DNA from: Rosettibacter sp037481715
Lineage (GTDB): Bacteria > Bacteroidota > Ignavibacteria > Ignavibacteriales > Melioribacteraceae
Length of the DNA stretch: 64,000 nucleotides
NCBI GenBank assembly: GCA_037481715.1
Contig: JBBFLD010000006.1
Coordinates: forward strand, 186,001-250,000
Reading direction: 5' to 3'
Positions 18,168-27,477 of this stretch are shown here, piece after piece. A program made the position numbers and the translations under genes. Below the pieces are notes generated by a model. The model ran no database searches, was not told the origin of the DNA, and saw only the letters and a program-made list of their open reading frames with translations. Position 1 is the first letter of the stretch. Every line of letters starts with the position of its first letter.

Positions 18168-18731
18168 TTACCCGATTGCCTTTTTTGTTTTCAAAACCCA
18201 GTCTTTTCCGAATGCCCGTTCAAGTGCGCTTTTGCAAAAATTAAAAATTGTTGTTGAAGTTTTATTCCCTTTTTCAAGTGCGGACTGGCATTCAGAATAT
18301 TTTTCAAATCTTAAAACATGCCCTCCAAATTTAGAAACTCTTATTGGAAATAAATGACAGGAAATAGGTTTGATAAAATCAATCTTTCCAGCATTATAAG
18401 CTTTTTCAATTGCACACTTTGCAACATCACCTTCATAAGTTACAAACACACAGGCTCTATCGTTGATGCTTCTTGTCATTATTTCATCATAAACTTTAAA
18501 CCAGAAACCATTTTTTTCAATTTCTTTTTTATGTTCATCGGGTAAATATTCTTTTATTATTGGAAGCAATTTATTGATAATTTCTACTTCCTCTTCTTTT
18601 AATGGTGCACCATAACGGCTTTCCATAGTGCAACATGCACCTTTGCATTTTGATAAATCACACTCAAAATTGGTTTCCCAGATTTCTGAGTTCACCATAA
18701 CATTTTCTACTTCTATAAAATCTATGTCCAT
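18168..18731 (-). CDS. DUF3109 family cysteine-cluster protein
   Basis: 187 residues, cytoplasmic. Cysteines are clustered as in DUF3109/YkgJ-like putative Fe-S or zinc proteins: FECDLSKCKGACCTMESRYGAPL at residues 23-45, then ACVFV, AKCAIE, ISCHLFPIR and SECQSAL. The biochemical role of the family is not known. It is the first gene of the minus-strand rpoN operon (3 nt before rpoN). The 140-bp divergent gap to the SDR gene should hold both promoters, though no clear box could be picked. Confidence 0.85.
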   Translation of the reverse strand: MDIDFIEVENVMVNSEIWETNFECDLSKCKGACCTMESRYGAPLKEEEVEIINKLLPIIKEYLPDEHKKEIEKNGFWFKVYDEIMTRSINDRACVFVTYEGDVAKCAIEKAYNAGKIDFIKPISCHLFPIRVSKFGGHVLRFEKYSECQSALEKGNKTSTTIFNFCKSALERAFGKDWVLKTKKAIG

Positions 18732-18871
18732 AATTCTCTTTTATTTTTTCAAAAGATACGAATTTTTGTTCTCTCTTTAAAAAAATATAGAAAAAATAGC
18801 ACTCTCAAAGCAAATTCAGATTAGTGTAATTCAAAAGTAAAAGATAAATTTACATTAAAAATTTCAGGGTT

Positions 18872-19633
18872 ATGGAATTTACAGGCAAAACAATTCTTTT
18901 AACAGGCGCATCTTCTGGAATAGGAAAAGCATTAACAGAAAAGTTATCGAAAGAAAATTGTAAATTAATTTTGTGTGCGAGGCGATTGGATTTGCTCGAA
19001 AAATTAAGAGATGAGCAAAAGCATTCTGCTGATATATTTCCTTTTAAGTGCGATGTAAGCAATAAAGAAGAAGTTAAAACCACTTATGAAAAAATTAAAA
19101 AAGAGATTGGTGAAATTGACCTTGCAATATTAAATGCCGGCGTAGGTTACAGAATGAACCTTGAAAACTTTAATTCAGAATTTGCAGAAGAAACATTTGG
19201 AGTAAATTTTTTTGGTCTAATTTATTGGATTGAAAATTTGATTCCCGATTTCTTAAAACGAAAAAAAGGAATTATTGCAGGGGTTTCGAGTCTTGCAGAT
19301 AATCGAGGATATTCTAAAAGCGGATTTTACTGTGCAAGCAAAGCAGCAGCATCAATTTTTCTTGAGGGTCTAAGAGTAGAATTAAAACCTCATGGAATAA
19401 AAGTTATAACCATTAAACCTGGTTTTGTAAAAACTCCTATGACCGACAAAAATGAATTTGAGATGCCTTTTTTAATGTCTGCAGAAAAAGCTGCAGATAT
19501 AATTTTAAGAGGCATTAAAAAAGAAAAAAGAATAATTCAATTTCCTCTGCCAACTGTAATTTCATCAAGATTAATTGGATGTATGCCTTCAGGCTTGTAT
19601 GAATTTTTAATGTTACACTTTAATAAAAAATAA
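18872..19633 (+). CDS. Classical short-chain dehydrogenase/reductase
   Basis: 253 residues. The coenzyme motif TGASSGIGKAL is at residues 11-21 and the CARR segment favours NADPH. NAG is present as ILNAGVGY, the catalytic Ser precedes SLADNRGYSK, and the Tyr-x-x-x-Lys pair is in FYCASKAA. The C-terminus has the PGFVKTPMTD loop. The closest bacterial subfamily is the cytoplasmic DltE/YdfG-like oxidoreductases. Substrate unknown. The lipoprotein hydrolase gene starts 1 nt after the stop, so the two form a unit. Confidence 0.9.
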   Translation: MEFTGKTILLTGASSGIGKALTEKLSKENCKLILCARRLDLLEKLRDEQKHSADIFPFKCDVSNKEEVKTTYEKIKKEIGEIDLAILNAGVGYRMNLENFNSEFAEETFGVNFFGLIYWIENLIPDFLKRKKGIIAGVSSLADNRGYSKSGFYCASKAAASIFLEGLRVELKPHGIKVITIKPGFVKTPMTDKNEFEMPFLMSAEKAADIILRGIKKEKRIIQFPLPTVISSRLIGCMPSGLYEFLMLHFNKK

Positions 19634-19634
19634 A

Positions 19635-20873
19635 ATGATAAATCTTATTAAAAAAATATTAATCTTCTTTCTGCTTTTTATTTTTTTAATTTCATGCGAA
19701 CATGATTTTCCAGTTGAACCTGTTTTCATTCAACGTGCAGAACTAATTAGTTATGAATTTTTAAGCAGTGTTAAAGCAGATAATCTTAAAACACTTACTG
19801 CAGGATTTAACATTGATGAATCATTAAAAACCAAATTTATTTATGATGTTGATGTTTATAAAATTATTTATACTACTTTAAGTCCTCAAGGCAGAATTGT
19901 TAAAGCATCTGGATCAATTTTTATCCCAAAAGGAATTGATAATTTATCAATTCTGAGTGTTCATCATAGAACTCAATCTAAAAGAAGCAATGTCGGTTCA
20001 GTAAATCCATATTATGCAATTGAAGGATTTGCAGGTGCTGCGGCTGGTTATTTTACAATTGTTCCTGATTACCTTGGACTTGGTGAATCAAACATTATTC
20101 ATCCTTATCATCATGCAAAATCTTCTGCAGATGCTGTAATTGATTTTATTAAGACATCAAGAATAGCTGCACAAATTCTCGGTATCAAACTAAATGGACA
20201 GGTATTTTTAATTGGATACTCGGAAGGCGGATATGTAACGCTCGCAGCTCAAAGAGAAATTGAAAAAAATTATAGAAATGAAATTAACATTACTGCCTCT
20301 GCTCCAATGGCTGGAGCTTACGACCTTTATCTAACAGCTCAATTAATTTTAAAAAATAAATTTTATACTCAGCCTTCTTTTCTTGCTTTCTTAATCAAAG
20401 CTTATAACGAAATTTATGGCTGGAATAAAATCGACTCTATATTTAATTCTCCATATGCAGAAAAAATTTCAAAACTATTTGATGGCACAAGAACAACATC
20501 TGAAATTAATGCTGAACTGACAAATGACTTAACAAAATTATTCAATCAAAAATTTTTAAATTCTTTTCTTGATGGAAGCGAAAAAGAATTCACAGCCGCA
20601 CTTAAAGAAAACAGTCTTATAAATTTCGTGCCTGCCTCTCCAACAAAATTATTTCATGGTGATGCAGATGAATTTGTGCCATATGAAAATTCACTGAAAG
20701 CCCAAAATTATTTTAACTCGCATGGTGCAAAAGTAGAACTTGTTACAATTAAAAATGGAACTCATACAAGCTCGGCAATACCGAGCATCATAAGTGCAAT
20801 GGAATGGTTTGAAAGTTTCAAAATCAAAAAAATGATTGCCTCTAAATCAACATACATAAAAAGCATCCAATAA
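19635..20873 (+). CDS. Lipoprotein alpha/beta hydrolase (secretory lipase/prolyl-oligopeptidase-like)
   Basis: 412 residues with a lipoprotein signal (FIFLIS-Cys21). The alpha/beta hydrolase core has the oxyanion strand and the nucleophile elbow GYSEGG (about 193-198). The acid is in FHGDADEFVPYE and the His in IKNGTHTSSA. The segment between nucleophile and acid is a long helical lid. This order resembles LIP-type secretory lipases and other hydrolases of the Bacteroidota envelope. The substrate is not evident. It sits between an SDR and an exported nitroreductase. Confidence 0.8.
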   Translation: MINLIKKILIFFLLFIFLISCEHDFPVEPVFIQRAELISYEFLSSVKADNLKTLTAGFNIDESLKTKFIYDVDVYKIIYTTLSPQGRIVKASGSIFIPKGIDNLSILSVHHRTQSKRSNVGSVNPYYAIEGFAGAAAGYFTIVPDYLGLGESNIIHPYHHAKSSADAVIDFIKTSRIAAQILGIKLNGQVFLIGYSEGGYVTLAAQREIEKNYRNEINITASAPMAGAYDLYLTAQLILKNKFYTQPSFLAFLIKAYNEIYGWNKIDSIFNSPYAEKISKLFDGTRTTSEINAELTNDLTKLFNQKFLNSFLDGSEKEFTAALKENSLINFVPASPTKLFHGDADEFVPYENSLKAQNYFNSHGAKVELVTIKNGTHTSSAIPSIISAMEWFESFKIKKMIASKSTYIKSIQ

Positions 20874-20888
20874 ATTATGGGGGTAATT

Positions 20889-21530
20889 ATGCAAAGAATT
20901 TTAATGGCGGTAATTGCATTATTTATTAATCTATCTTTTTTAACAGCTCAAGAATCTGAAGTAATTAAACTTCCTGCACCTCAAACAGAAATTGGCAAAC
21001 CTTTAATGCAAGCTCTAAAACTTCGTGCTTCAACAAGAAATTTTGACACAAAAGAATTGTCACTTCAAGAATTATCAAATTTGCTTTGGGCAGCTTACGG
21101 CATTAATCGTCCTGAGAGCGGTAAAAGAACTGTTCCATCTGCAATGAATTGGCAGGAATATGATATTTATGTTGTACTTAAAAATGGTGCATATCTTTAC
21201 AATGCAAAAGATAATGAACTCAAACTTATAACTAAAGGAGATATAAGAGAGTATTGCGGCGTTCAGGATTTTGTTAAAACTGCTCCACTCAATTTAGTTT
21301 ATGTTGCAGATTTTTCAAGAGTTTCTCGAGTAAATGAAGATGATAAATTAATATTTGTAGCTGCAGATTGTGGATTCATTGCACAAAATGTTTATTTGTA
21401 TTGTGCATCTGAAGGACTTGCTTGTGTTGTAAGAGGAATGGTAAACAAAGAAAAACTTCCTGAAGCATTGAAATTAAATTCGAATCAAAAAGTTATTTTA
21501 GCACAAACTGTAGGTTACCCAAAGAAGTAA
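20889..21530 (+). CDS. Exported SagB-type nitroreductase-family protein
   Basis: 213 residues. A Sec signal peptide (MQRILMAVIALFINLSFLTAQ) precedes an FMN-nitroreductase fold of the SagB/ThcOx subtype: LRASTRNFDTKELSLQELSNLLWAAYGINR, then TVPSAMNWQEYDIYVVLKNGAYLYN, DCGFIAQNVYLYCASEGLACVVRGMV and a C-terminal GYPKK. I chose the ATG at 20889 because GGGGG at 20879-20883 gives a good ribosome-binding site. The longer frame from 20877 has none. Export of a flavin enzyme is unusual, and the substrate is unknown. It follows the hydrolase gene at 15 nt. Confidence 0.82.
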   Translation: MQRILMAVIALFINLSFLTAQESEVIKLPAPQTEIGKPLMQALKLRASTRNFDTKELSLQELSNLLWAAYGINRPESGKRTVPSAMNWQEYDIYVVLKNGAYLYNAKDNELKLITKGDIREYCGVQDFVKTAPLNLVYVADFSRVSRVNEDDKLIFVAADCGFIAQNVYLYCASEGLACVVRGMVNKEKLPEALKLNSNQKVILAQTVGYPKK

Positions 21531-21605
21531 AGAGTGATGTATTAAATCTTGATTTTAGAACGCAATTTCAATTGCTTATTTTTGTAAATAAAAAAGAGAA
21601 ATAAA

Positions 21606-22949
21606 ATGGGAAAATTCAAATACGTAATTAAACGAAGCGGGGCAATTGTACCATTCAATCCTGAAAGAATTGTAAATGTAATTTACAGGGCAGCTGTGGC
21701 TGTAGGTGGACGCGACAGAGAACGCGCAGAAGAATTAGCAAAGCAGGTCATTGCTTTATTGGAAGAAAAATATGAAGAAGGTTATAAACCACATGTTGAA
21801 GAAATTCAGGATATGGTTGAAAAAGTGTTGATTGAAAATGGTCATGCCAAAGTAGCTAAAGAATTTATTTTGTATAGAGAAGAAGCAGCCAGAAGAAGAA
21901 GAGCAGAATCACGACATTTATCAAAACCATCTGAATTTATTCCCTGGGCTAAAGTTTGGAATTCACTTGATTGGGCTGTATCTCATAATCTTCATACAGT
22001 TGAAGCTCTTAATGAAAGAATTAGAAAAGGAGAATTTCCGCAAATTGTTCATGAATCAGAAACTGCTTATGAAACTCAGCTCGATACTGCTGCTGAAATA
22101 ATTAAAGAAAGAAGCAAAGAATTAAAAATGGTTATGGTAAGCGGACCTTCTTCTTCTGGTAAAACTACTACAACATTAAAACTTGAGCAAAGATTAAATA
22201 AAATGGGAATGAAGTTTGTCCCTTTAATTGTTGATAATTATTTCTTTGATTTAGAACTTCATCCAAAAGATGAATTCGGTGATTATGATTTCGAAACACC
22301 TCAAGCATTAGACCTTGAACTGATAAATGAACATCTAAAAAAATTAGCTAATGGAGAAGAAGTAAAAATTCCTTATTACGATTTCAAAGAAGGAAAAAGA
22401 TATTTAGACAGAACTCCTCTCAAAATAGAAAAAGATGAAATACTGTTGATTGACAGTCTGCATGGATTATATCCAGAATTCAGCAAAGAAATTCCATCCG
22501 CACAGAAATTTAAACTTTATCTCGAACCACTTCTTCAGATGAAAATGCCGGATGGGAAATATATCAGGTGGACAGACTTAAGATTAATCCGCAGAATGTT
22601 AAGAGATTCAGTTCATCGTGCGTATAATCCAGAACAAACTTTACTTCATTGGCATTATGTTCGTTCATCTGAGAAGAGGAATATTTTACCTTACTGCAAT
22701 ACTGCTGATTACATCATAAATACAGCAATGTCTTATGAGGTGCCGCTTTATCGTCCAAAACTATTAGAACATTTCAGAGAATGGGAAAAGAAATATCAGG
22801 GTGACCCCTTGAGAGAAGATGCATATGAAAGGGCAGCACGAGTAAGAAAAATGCTTGAATCTGTTGAACCTGTAGAAGATGATTCACCAATTCCAGGCGA
22901 TTCAGTTCTCAGAGAATTCATTGGAGGAAGCACATTAAAATATCATTAA
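21606..22949 (+). CDS. ATP-cone/uridine kinase-like fusion protein
   Basis: 447 residues. The N-terminal about 95 residues form an ATP-cone (VIKRSGAIVPFNPERIVNVIYRAA ... VLIENGHAKVAKEFILYREEAARRR), the allosteric nucleotide-binding module of ribonucleotide reductases and NrdR. The C-terminal part, from about 165, is a uridine kinase/phosphoribulokinase-like P-loop kinase with GPSSSGKTTTT and VPLIVDNYFFDLELHPKDEFGDYDFETPQALD. The plausible reaction is nucleoside phosphorylation under nucleotide control. This is inference, as no assay can be read from sequence. Confidence 0.85.
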   Translation: MGKFKYVIKRSGAIVPFNPERIVNVIYRAAVAVGGRDRERAEELAKQVIALLEEKYEEGYKPHVEEIQDMVEKVLIENGHAKVAKEFILYREEAARRRRAESRHLSKPSEFIPWAKVWNSLDWAVSHNLHTVEALNERIRKGEFPQIVHESETAYETQLDTAAEIIKERSKELKMVMVSGPSSSGKTTTTLKLEQRLNKMGMKFVPLIVDNYFFDLELHPKDEFGDYDFETPQALDLELINEHLKKLANGEEVKIPYYDFKEGKRYLDRTPLKIEKDEILLIDSLHGLYPEFSKEIPSAQKFKLYLEPLLQMKMPDGKYIRWTDLRLIRRMLRDSVHRAYNPEQTLLHWHYVRSSEKRNILPYCNTADYIINTAMSYEVPLYRPKLLEHFREWEKKYQGDPLREDAYERAARVRKMLESVEPVEDDSPIPGDSVLREFIGGSTLKYH

Positions 22950-23255
22950 GTGAAATAAAAACATTATAAATTATATAATTTACTTAGTATTTCGTTAAAT
23001 GATTATAAAAATCAATATTGATTTGGTGAATAATATAGAAATCTAAAGTTTCTCACATAAAGTCGAAATCATTAAAAAGATAAATATAATTATTAGATTA
23101 AGACAATTTTAATATAATTTCTCTAATCTATAAATAATGTTAAGAATATATAAAAACTGAAAAATATTACTTTTAGACAATCATAACTATTTTTTTAATT
23201 TATTATAACTCATAATAATAAATATAATGCAGTTAAATTGATTTTTTTATTAATC
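22950..23255. other. Non-coding gap between convergent genes
   Basis: About 306 bp of very AT-rich DNA separating the convergent kinase and RND transporter genes. No convincing ORF, tRNA or GC-rich hairpin is visible. A weak 7-bp inverted repeat (TAGATTA/TAATCTA) is within chance expectation for such composition. Confidence 0.7.
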
Positions 23256-26200
23256 TTATTGCTTTAAAATAATTTTTTTAACTTTTTCACCTGCATGTTC
23301 AAATACAATGTAAAGGATTGGAATTACGATAAGTGTAAGCAGTGTTGTTGCTGTTAAACCACCAATTACTGCTTTTGCCAATGGCGACCATGTTTCTGAA
23401 CCCGAACCTAATTCAATCGCAAGTGGAACCATACCAAGAATTGTTGTTAATGCAGTCATTAATACTGGTCTCATTCTTGCTCTGCAGCTGAATTCTACTG
23501 CTTCGTATAATTCCATTCCCTTTCGTCTTTGTTGATTAATATAATCTACCAACACAATTCCATTATTCACTGCAATTCCGACGAGCATAACAATTCCAAC
23601 TAAAGCCATAACGCTTAAGGTAGTTCCAGTTATTGCAAGGAAGAAGAATACACCAATAATCGAAAGGGGAACTGTAAACATTATTATCAATGGGTCTACA
23701 AGAGATTCAAACTGAGATGCCATTATCATATAAACTAATAAAACAGCAGCTATAAAAGCCAATCCTAAATAAAAGAAAGCTTCCTGCTGATCTTCTGCCG
23801 TTCCGCCGATTATTACTTGATATTCTGATGGTATGGGTGTTTCTGCAATAATCTTTTTAATTTCATTTACTGCCGAAGAAAGGTCAATTCCCGATAATCC
23901 ACATCCTACAGAAACAAATCTGCTTTGATTTTCTCTAAAAATTGTTGGACTCGATTGTTCTTCTACGATATCAGCAACATCTTTCAATTTAATTCTACCA
24001 CCAGATGGTAGAGCAATTTCAAGCAGCTCGAGTGCTTCTTTTGATTTTCTGTATTCTTTTGCAAACTGAACATAAATATCATACTCATCACCTTTTTCAC
24101 GATACTGAGATGCAACTTTGCCTTGAATTGCTGTTGATATATTCATTGCTACCTGGAGTGCAGATAAATTATAATGATTCAATAAATCTTTATTCAGGTG
24201 AACTTGAATTTCAGGGGTTGTTTCTTTTGTATTCAGTGAAATATCTACTAAGCCTTTTATTTTTTCCATCTTAGATTTTAATTCATTGGCAATTGCTTTA
24301 GCGCCGTCGATATCAAAACCAATAATTTTTACTTCAATATCTTTCTCAGTTGTAAAAGAACCGCCTTCCTGAAATGTGTATGTAACACCGGGAATTTCAT
24401 CAAGTTTTTTTCTTAATCTATCCTGAATTTCGAACTGTGATATTTTCCTTTGTTCTCTTGGAGTTAATCGTATAAAAAATTCAATTGTACTTGAGGTTGT
24501 GCCATAAGCACCAATACCTTCTCTTGTTCCATAAAATATTGACAATGATTCTAAATCTTTTTTATCAACTACTTCTTTAACAATATTTTCAATTTGGTAA
24601 GCATACAATCTTGTTTTTTCGATAGGTGTTCCAGCTGGCGATTCTAACATTACATTAATAAATCCTTCGTCTGTTTTGGGAAGGAACTCGCCGCCTAACA
24701 AAGTCGCCAAACCCAATGAAAGTATAAATAAAACAGTAACTGAAATAAGAACAATTTTTTTATGATAAAGTGACCAGTGCAAAATTTTGCTGTATCTATC
24801 TGTTAATTTTGCAATCCATTCGCCCACAGCATCTTTCATCCTTGAAAATCGATTCTCTTTCTTCGAAGAATTGAATTTAAGAATATTTGCAGACATCATC
24901 GGAACAAGTGTTAATGCAACAATCAAAGATACAGCCAAACTAAATGTAATTGTAAGAACCATATCTTTAAATAATTGTCCAGTGATATTTGGGACAAATA
25001 AAACAGGCACAAAAACACTTATTGTTGTTAAAGTTGATGCAGTAATTGCCATGCCTACCTCGGCAGCACCAATATCTGCTGCGTCGTATATGTTTTCTCC
25101 CATTTCTCTGTGCCGGTATATATTTTCTAAAACTACAATTGAATTATCTACAAGCATTCCAACTGCCAAAGCCAAACCAGCCATCGAAATTATATTTAAT
25201 GTTACATTTGCCAAATACATAACAGCAAATGTTGCAATTATTGATACAGGGATTGATATTCCCATTATAATACTGCCGCGTAAATTTCTTAAGAAGAAAT
25301 AAATAACAATAAAAGCTAAAACAAATGCAATCAAAGCAGAGTTACGCAAATTTGTAATTGACCTCATTATAAAATCTGCCTGGTCCCAAATTACACTAAA
25401 CTTTGTTCCTTGCGGCAGTCTTGAAATTATATCTGGTATAGCTTCTTTTATTCTTCTGCTTGTAATAACTGTGTTTGCATCCGATTGCTTCATAATCATA
25501 ATCATTACACCTTCGCCAAAATCTGCTCTTACTTCGCTTGCATTTTCTTTATAGCCGTCTTCTACAGCTGCAACATCTTTAACATAAACAGGCACTCCGT
25601 TTTTATATGTAAGTATTGTATTTCTAATTTGATCAAGAGATGTGTATTCGCTGAATACTCTTAGATTATAACTTTTACTTGTTGTTTCGATTGTTCCAGA
25701 TGGTAAAAGTCCGCTGCCATATTGAATTGCCTGTGATACATCATTAGGTGATAAGTCGTATGATGCTAAAAGTACTGGATTTATGTTTACATTTATCTGC
25801 CTTTGTAATCCACCTTGAGTTTGAACTGAAGCTACCCCTTCAACCCTTTCGAGCAATGGTTCAATTTTTTCTTCAGATAATTTTCTCAGTTCAGCTGGAC
25901 CTAAATATGGCGAGCTAATGCTTATATAACTTATCGGCATCATTGATGGGTCAAAAACAAAAACAATTGGTTCTGATGCATCTGCTGGCAGATAGTCTCT
26001 TATATAATCAAGATTCTTTCTAATATCATTTTCTGCCTGCTCCATATCAGTTCCATATTTAAATTCAAGAGTAACAATTGAAGAGCCTTTAAATGATTGG
26101 GAAGTAACTTTCTCAATGTTTTTTACAGATGATACTGCTTCTTCAATTGGTCTTGTCACCAGGTTTTCTATATCTTCTGGACCTACTCCCGGATAATTTG

Positions 26201-26345
26201 TAACAACTCCAGCAATGGGAAAAGTAATATCGGGAAAGAAATCAATTTTCAATTGTGAAAATGAAAACAAACTGAATAAAATTATTACTCCGTAAATCAT
26301 TAAAAGTGTAATCTGTCTTCTAAGAGAAAATTTTGTAAGTATCAT
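23256..26345 (-). CDS. RND-family multidrug efflux transporter (HAE1/AcrB-like)
   Basis: 1029 residues with the standard RND layout: an N-terminal membrane helix, a first periplasmic loop (FPDITFPIAGVVTNYPGVGPEDIENLVTRPIEEAV), six helices, a second periplasmic loop and a final membrane bundle. The conserved helix-4 segment GLALAVGMLVDNSIVVLENIYRHRE carries the proton-relay Asp pair. Family segments such as LVPMMSANILK and GGEFLPKTDEGFINV are present. It should pump drugs or lipophilic compounds with its MFP and TolC partners in the same operon. It is last in the operon. Confidence 0.95.
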   Translation of the reverse strand: MILTKFSLRRQITLLMIYGVIILFSLFSFSQLKIDFFPDITFPIAGVVTNYPGVGPEDIENLVTRPIEEAVSSVKNIEKVTSQSFKGSSIVTLEFKYGTDMEQAENDIRKNLDYIRDYLPADASEPIVFVFDPSMMPISYISISSPYLGPAELRKLSEEKIEPLLERVEGVASVQTQGGLQRQINVNINPVLLASYDLSPNDVSQAIQYGSGLLPSGTIETTSKSYNLRVFSEYTSLDQIRNTILTYKNGVPVYVKDVAAVEDGYKENASEVRADFGEGVMIMIMKQSDANTVITSRRIKEAIPDIISRLPQGTKFSVIWDQADFIMRSITNLRNSALIAFVLAFIVIYFFLRNLRGSIIMGISIPVSIIATFAVMYLANVTLNIISMAGLALAVGMLVDNSIVVLENIYRHREMGENIYDAADIGAAEVGMAITASTLTTISVFVPVLFVPNITGQLFKDMVLTITFSLAVSLIVALTLVPMMSANILKFNSSKKENRFSRMKDAVGEWIAKLTDRYSKILHWSLYHKKIVLISVTVLFILSLGLATLLGGEFLPKTDEGFINVMLESPAGTPIEKTRLYAYQIENIVKEVVDKKDLESLSIFYGTREGIGAYGTTSSTIEFFIRLTPREQRKISQFEIQDRLRKKLDEIPGVTYTFQEGGSFTTEKDIEVKIIGFDIDGAKAIANELKSKMEKIKGLVDISLNTKETTPEIQVHLNKDLLNHYNLSALQVAMNISTAIQGKVASQYREKGDEYDIYVQFAKEYRKSKEALELLEIALPSGGRIKLKDVADIVEEQSSPTIFRENQSRFVSVGCGLSGIDLSSAVNEIKKIIAETPIPSEYQVIIGGTAEDQQEAFFYLGLAFIAAVLLVYMIMASQFESLVDPLIIMFTVPLSIIGVFFFLAITGTTLSVMALVGIVMLVGIAVNNGIVLVDYINQQRRKGMELYEAVEFSCRARMRPVLMTALTTILGMVPLAIELGSGSETWSPLAKAVIGGLTATTLLTLIVIPILYIVFEHAGEKVKKIILKQ

Positions 26346-26359
26346 AGCGGATTATTTCC

Positions 26360-27463
26360 TTATTCAATTACTTTAACTTTTTGGTCTTCTTTAACAATAT
26401 TCTGGCCAACAACAATAACTGTATCGCCTATATTCAATCCGTCGGTTATTTCAATTTGACCATCATTAAGAATTCCAGTTTTTACTTCCTTCATTTTTGC
26501 TTTTCCATCTTTAACAATGAAGAGAAAATATTTTCTAACAGGATGTTGCAAGCCTGTATCTTTATCAATTTTTACTTCTGTTTGTGTTAATAAAGCATAC
26601 TCTGGAACAACAATGCTTTCAGGATGATTTTCAATTTCAATTAAGAATTCACCAAACATTCCTGATTTCAAACGATAATCATTGGACATAATCTTGACCT
26701 CAACTTCTAAAGATTTTGACAACTGGTCTATAGAAGAATTCATTTTTTCAACTTTTCCATAAAATTCAGCATTTTGTATTGACGGAAATTTTATTTTAAC
26801 ATTCTGACCAACTTTCACGTAGTGAATATCATTGCCTGTAAGATAAACTTTTGCTTTCATCTTAGATGGGGAGATAACCTGAACGACAGGCTGTCCGATG
26901 TTTATCATCTGATTTTCTTCAACATAAACAGCAGCCACATAACCGTCAAAAGGAGCTTTAATAAAACTATTTTCGAATTGTTCTTTTGTCTGTTCATAAG
27001 ATGCTCTTGCTTGATTGAGAGCCAGTTCAGCTGTTTCTTTTGCAGTTTTAGCTTGCTCAAATTGCTGCTGACTAATAGCTTTTTCTGTGTAAAGCTTATA
27101 CATTCTTTCATAATCCTGCAATGCAAGTTTAGCTTGAACTTCTGCTGTTCTTAAAGCAGAATTAGCAATTTCCAATCCCTGCTTTAGTACATCGTTCTTC
27201 TGCCGGGCAAGTATCTGATTTTTAGTAACCGACTGACCTGGTTTAACGAAAATTTTTTCTACACGTTCTGCCATTTTACTGTAAACCAAAACGTCTTCCT
27301 CGGCAGAAATTATCCCAGTAGCCCGAACATACTTTGAAATTGATTCTGACTTTACCTTATAAATTTTTACAGGAACAATTCTATCAACTTTTTCATCAGT
27401 TTGTTTTGAACAACCTACAATTACAAATAATAGAATAATTAAAAGAATTAATTTCTTGTGCAT
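26360..27463 (-). CDS. RND efflux membrane fusion lipoprotein (AcrA/MexA-like)
   Basis: A lipoprotein signal (LFVIVG-Cys18 in the chosen start) precedes the MFP domains. These are lipoyl half-motifs around ISAEEDVLVYSKMAERVEKIFVKPGQSVTKNQ, then an alpha-hairpin coiled coil with QAKLALQDYERMYKLYTEKAISQQQFEQAKTAKE, then the second lipoyl half IKAPFDGYVAAVYVEENQM, then the beta-barrel and membrane-proximal parts. I chose the start at 27463 because AGAGGA lies 5-10 nt upstream. The longer frame from 27487 overlaps the upstream gene. It links RND pump and TolC. Confidence 0.92.
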   Translation of the reverse strand: MHKKLILLIILLFVIVGCSKQTDEKVDRIVPVKIYKVKSESISKYVRATGIISAEEDVLVYSKMAERVEKIFVKPGQSVTKNQILARQKNDVLKQGLEIANSALRTAEVQAKLALQDYERMYKLYTEKAISQQQFEQAKTAKETAELALNQARASYEQTKEQFENSFIKAPFDGYVAAVYVEENQMINIGQPVVQVISPSKMKAKVYLTGNDIHYVKVGQNVKIKFPSIQNAEFYGKVEKMNSSIDQLSKSLEVEVKIMSNDYRLKSGMFGEFLIEIENHPESIVVPEYALLTQTEVKIDKDTGLQHPVRKYFLFIVKDGKAKMKEVKTGILNDGQIEITDGLNIGDTVIVVGQNIVKEDQKVKVIE

Positions 27464-27477
27464 TTTATCCTCTAAGA

